Positions 7,801-8,428 of a stretch of 8,428 bases of DNA are shown here, piece by piece. This DNA is from an uncultured Bacteroidota bacterium (lineage in GTDB: Bacteria; Bacteroidota; Ignavibacteria; UBA10030; UBA8401). The stretch spans positions 1 to 8,428 of the forward strand of contig CALETH010000068.1 of assembly GCA_937920105.1 (NCBI GenBank), read 5' to 3'. The position numbers and the translations under genes are program-made. Numbering within the stretch: position 1 is the first letter of the stretch; every line of letters starts with the position of its first letter. Below the pieces are notes generated by a model. It saw nothing but the letters and a program-made list of their open reading frames with translations, ran no database searches and was not told where the DNA came from.

Positions 7801-8167
7801 TGATAAAAACGAAAAAACAATAAATATTATAAAAGAATATGTACGTTTAGGCTTTACAATTATTGCAACAACAGGAACAACAAAATTTTTACAAGAAAAT
7901 GGAATACAAGCAACCTCAATTTTTAAAGTACAAGAAGGAAATCCTAATATCGTTGATGCGATAAAAAATAAAGAAGTGCAAATGGTCATCAACACACCAT
8001 TGGGAGAAGAAGCCCGTTACGATGAATATGCCATTGGATGGGCAGCCGTTCAACAAAAAATACCCTTCATCACCACACTTTCCGCCGCCGCCGCCGTAGT
8101 AAAAGGAATTGAAACTATGAAAGAAGGAACGCTGACGATAAAAAGTATTCAGGAGTATCATCAGTAG
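4883..8167 (+). CDS. carB: Carbamoyl-phosphate synthase large subunit
   Basis: CarB makes carbamoyl phosphate from bicarbonate, two ATP and ammonia channelled from the CarA glutaminase, for pyrimidine and arginine synthesis in the cytoplasm. All four regions are present: carboxyphosphate ATP-grasp half (1-400), oligomerisation region (about 400-575), carbamoyl-phosphate ATP-grasp half (about 576-957) and the MGS-like allosteric domain (about 960-1094). In the first half, numbering matches E. coli CarB exactly: Arg129, Arg169, Glu215, His243, Gln285, Glu299 and Asn301. In the second half Arg734, Glu860 and Asn862 match E. coli 715, 841 and 843. Likely ornithine-site residues Glu802, Asp810, Glu913 and Thr1064 are kept. 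Total length is 1094 against 1073, with about 21 extra residues in two short insertions in the oligomerisation region. The start is TTG: it gives the canonical MPKRTDI N-terminus, and an in-frame TAA lies 13 nt upstream. There is no clear Shine-Dalgarno site. carA is not adjacent. Confidence 0.98.
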   Translation: MPKRTDIQSILIIGSGPIIIGQACEFDYSGTQACKVLKEEGYRVILINSNPATIMTDPELADATYIEPITPEFIEGIIQKEKPDAILPTMGGQTALNVAVALAERGILEQYNVELIGAKFEAIKKAEDRQLFQKAMKEAGLEVPRGEFVYTVEEAMSVAERIGFPIIIRPSFTLGGTGGGIAYKREEFSALVEHGLNSSPIREVLIEESIIGWKEFELEVMRDKNDNAVIVCSIENLDPMGIHTGDSITVAPAQTLTDREYQFMRDAAIKVMRAIGVDTGGSNVQFALNPKNGKMYVIEMNPRVSRSSALASKATGFPIAKIATKLAIGYTLDEISNDITKVTPACFEPTIDYTVVKIPRWDFEKFKGVDETLGIQMKSVGEAMSFGRTFKEALQKALRSLENGRSGLGADGKDVIEIQKLSEQEKNDWLKKIKERISTPKPNNLFYIRYALQLGLTLDEIYELTHIDKWFLFNIQQIVECENELSFFAQKHEGRLLQEELETERTTLLHKAKQYGFSDKQLSTIWKIEEEKIRTLRKESNINPVFKTVDTCAAEFEANTPYHYSTYEEENEAIPSQRKKILILGGGPNRIGQGIEFDYCCVRSVYALREEGYETIMVNCNPETVSTDYDTTDKLYFEPLTIEDVLNVCDVEKPDGVIVSFGGQTPLKLAKALEKNGIKILGTSTEGIDIAEDRQRFGKLLEELQIPHPKYGTAFSVEEAISVAEQIGFPVLVRPSYVLGGRAMEICYNTDAVREYMKKAAEISPEHPVLIDNFLEDAFEFDVDAVSDGNDVLIGAVMEHIEEAGIHSGDSSCSIPPLMLQEKNLQEIIEYTKKLAKGLNVIGLLNVQYAMKDNIVYVLEVNPRASRTIPFVSKSTGMPLVTIATKVMLGKTLQELGVLNFDFRAAKHIAIKEAVFPFSKFPKVKMFLGPEMRSTGEVMGIAESFGEAIAKAQISAGSMLPTEGTIFVSVNNNDKNEKTINIIKEYVRLGFTIIATTGTTKFLQENGIQATSIFKVQEGNPNIVDAIKNKEVQMVINTPLGEEARYDEYAIGWAAVQQKIPFITTLSAAAAVVKGIETMKEGTLTIKSIQEYHQ

Positions 8168-8182
8168 TCAAAAGAAGACAAA

Positions 8183-8210
8183 ATTCAGAAGTCAGAATAT
8201 AGAAGTTAGA
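8183..8210 (+). repeat. Degenerate 7-bp tandem repeat after carB
   Basis: Four head-to-tail heptamers: ATTCAGA, AGTCAGA, ATATAGA and AGTTAGA, consensus about A(G/T)TCAGA. The same array can be read as a 12-mer CAGAAGTCAGAA (8186-8197) repeated as TAGAAGTTAGAA (8200-8211) with two C-to-T changes. A less exact AGTCAAA (8166-8172) overlaps the end of carB. Heptamer arrays of the AGTCAGA type are familiar in intergenic DNA of FCB bacteria. This looks like a decayed copy with no coding role. Confidence 0.5.
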
Positions 8211-8219
8211 AAACAGTAT

Positions 8220-8264
8220 AGGAGCGGACTTGTCCCGTTTTATGCGGGATGCAAATCCGTTCTT
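8220..8264. repeat. GC-rich REP-like imperfect hairpin, possible carB terminator
   Basis: The outer stem pairs 8220-8228 with 8256-8264 (9 bp including two G-U). Then come a C/A mismatch, a TTG/CAA stem (8230-8232 with 8252-8254), a 2-nt TG bulge, and an inner stem TCCCG (8233-8237) with CGGGA (8245-8249) closing a 7-nt loop, TTTTATG. It is much richer in G+C than its surroundings. This bulged-palindrome form is typical of dispersed REP-type elements mobilised by Y1 (RAYT) transposases. T-rich sequence follows (TCTTTGTATTTTATAG), so it could also end carB transcription 53 nt after the stop. No second copy is in the window. Confidence 0.55.
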
Positions 8265-8278
8265 TGTATTTTATAGAA

Positions 8279-8298
8279 TTTGTGACTTTTATCACAAA
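8279..8298. promoter_or_regulatory. Crp-like operator palindrome
   Basis: TTTGTGA (8279-8285), a 6-nt spacer CTTTTA and TCACAAA (8292-8298) form a perfect inverted repeat. The core is TGTGA-N6-TCACA, the exact consensus bound by Crp-type regulators. A TTGACA (8323-8328) lies about 35 nt downstream of the centre, a plausible -35 with a class I activator spacing, but no convincing -10 follows at 17 nt. The target would be a rightward gene beyond 8428. The regulator of this organism is unknown. Confidence 0.4.
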
Positions 8299-8428
8299 GT
8301 ATAGATTTTTTTATCAATTATATTGACAAATACAAAAAAAATTCACAAATTGTAAGTGTTTATTTATAGCCAATTATTGAATATAAAAATTAAAAAATAT
8401 GTTTAAAAAATAGTAAAAATATACTATT
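8299..8428. other. AT-rich non-coding end of window
   Basis: These 130 bases are extremely AT-rich, with several A- and T-runs and no open reading frame of note. Besides the TTGACA at 8323-8328, TCACAAATT (8343-8351) is the exact complement of AATTTGTGA (8277-8285), so the left arm of the Crp-like palindrome could pair with either partner in RNA. It probably belongs to the upstream region of a gene outside the window. Confidence 0.35.

Noticed and set aside
7300..7995. Long 231-codon open frame on the minus strand inside carB
   Set aside because: It lies wholly antisense to the well-conserved second half of CarB and gives a hydrophobic, low-complexity product typical of antisense reading. 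It has no ribosome binding site and no recognisable domain.
8279..8312. Crp-like palindrome plus T7 read as an intrinsic terminator
   Set aside because: Seven unpaired bases (8299-8305) separate the stem from the T-run, and the 7-bp AT-rich stem is weak. The exact Crp consensus explains the symmetry better.
1..8428. CRISPR array, tRNA/rRNA genes, insertion sequences, defence or toxin-antitoxin genes
   Set aside because: No regularly spaced repeats, no tRNA-like cloverleaf with a CCA end, no transposase or nuclease motifs and no small toxin/antitoxin pair were seen on either strand.

Overview
The window looks like a piece of an AT-rich bacterial chromosome, by eye roughly one third G+C. The protein style suggests the FCB group (Bacteroidota, Chlorobiota, Ignavibacteriota or Kapabacteria-like): Gram-negative, with an outer-membrane beta-barrel, a CsgG-like lipoprotein and a truncated GT9-like protein. 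Shine-Dalgarno use is uneven: strong AAGGAG sites before some genes and none before others. The phylum is an inference of moderate to low confidence. No rRNA, tRNA, CRISPR array, transposase or phage gene is visible.

Layout. Positions 1-158 are an AT-rich leader with an operator-like palindrome and a hairpin plus T-tract. They precede a rightward DUF2461 gene (159-878). That gene converges on a leftward block of four genes, with a palindromic likely terminator at 902-920 between the stops. In transcription order the leftward block is a 179-residue truncated GT9/DUF6913-like protein (4703-4164), a STAS-domain anti-sigma-factor antagonist (4154-3816), a secreted outer-membrane beta-barrel protein (3788-3111), a clear intrinsic terminator (3085-3051), and a 700-residue lipoprotein with a CsgG/FlgO-like domain, a polyglutamine linker and a helical, HEAT-like C-terminal part (3023-921). 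A 179-bp divergent intergenic region separates this block from carB (4883-8167), the complete large subunit of carbamoyl-phosphate synthetase, which starts at TTG. carA is not in the window.

The last 261 bases have no gene but are structured. They hold a degenerate 7-bp tandem repeat just after the carB stop, a GC-rich REP-like imperfect hairpin, and a perfect TGTGA-N6-TCACA palindrome matching the Crp operator consensus, followed by very AT-rich DNA.

How the genes fit together. carB is housekeeping (pyrimidine and arginine supply) and seems unrelated to its neighbours. The leftward block is the accessory and less understood part. A cytoplasmic STAS protein is translated in close succession with a glycosyltransferase-like fragment and an outer-membrane barrel, and an outer-membrane-type lipoprotein lies just beyond a terminator. 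A shared cell-envelope or envelope-signalling role is possible but rests only on gene order. The most unusual points are the CsgG/HEAT lipoprotein, the three-gene STAS operon and the structured 3' region after carB. None of them alone proves a new system.
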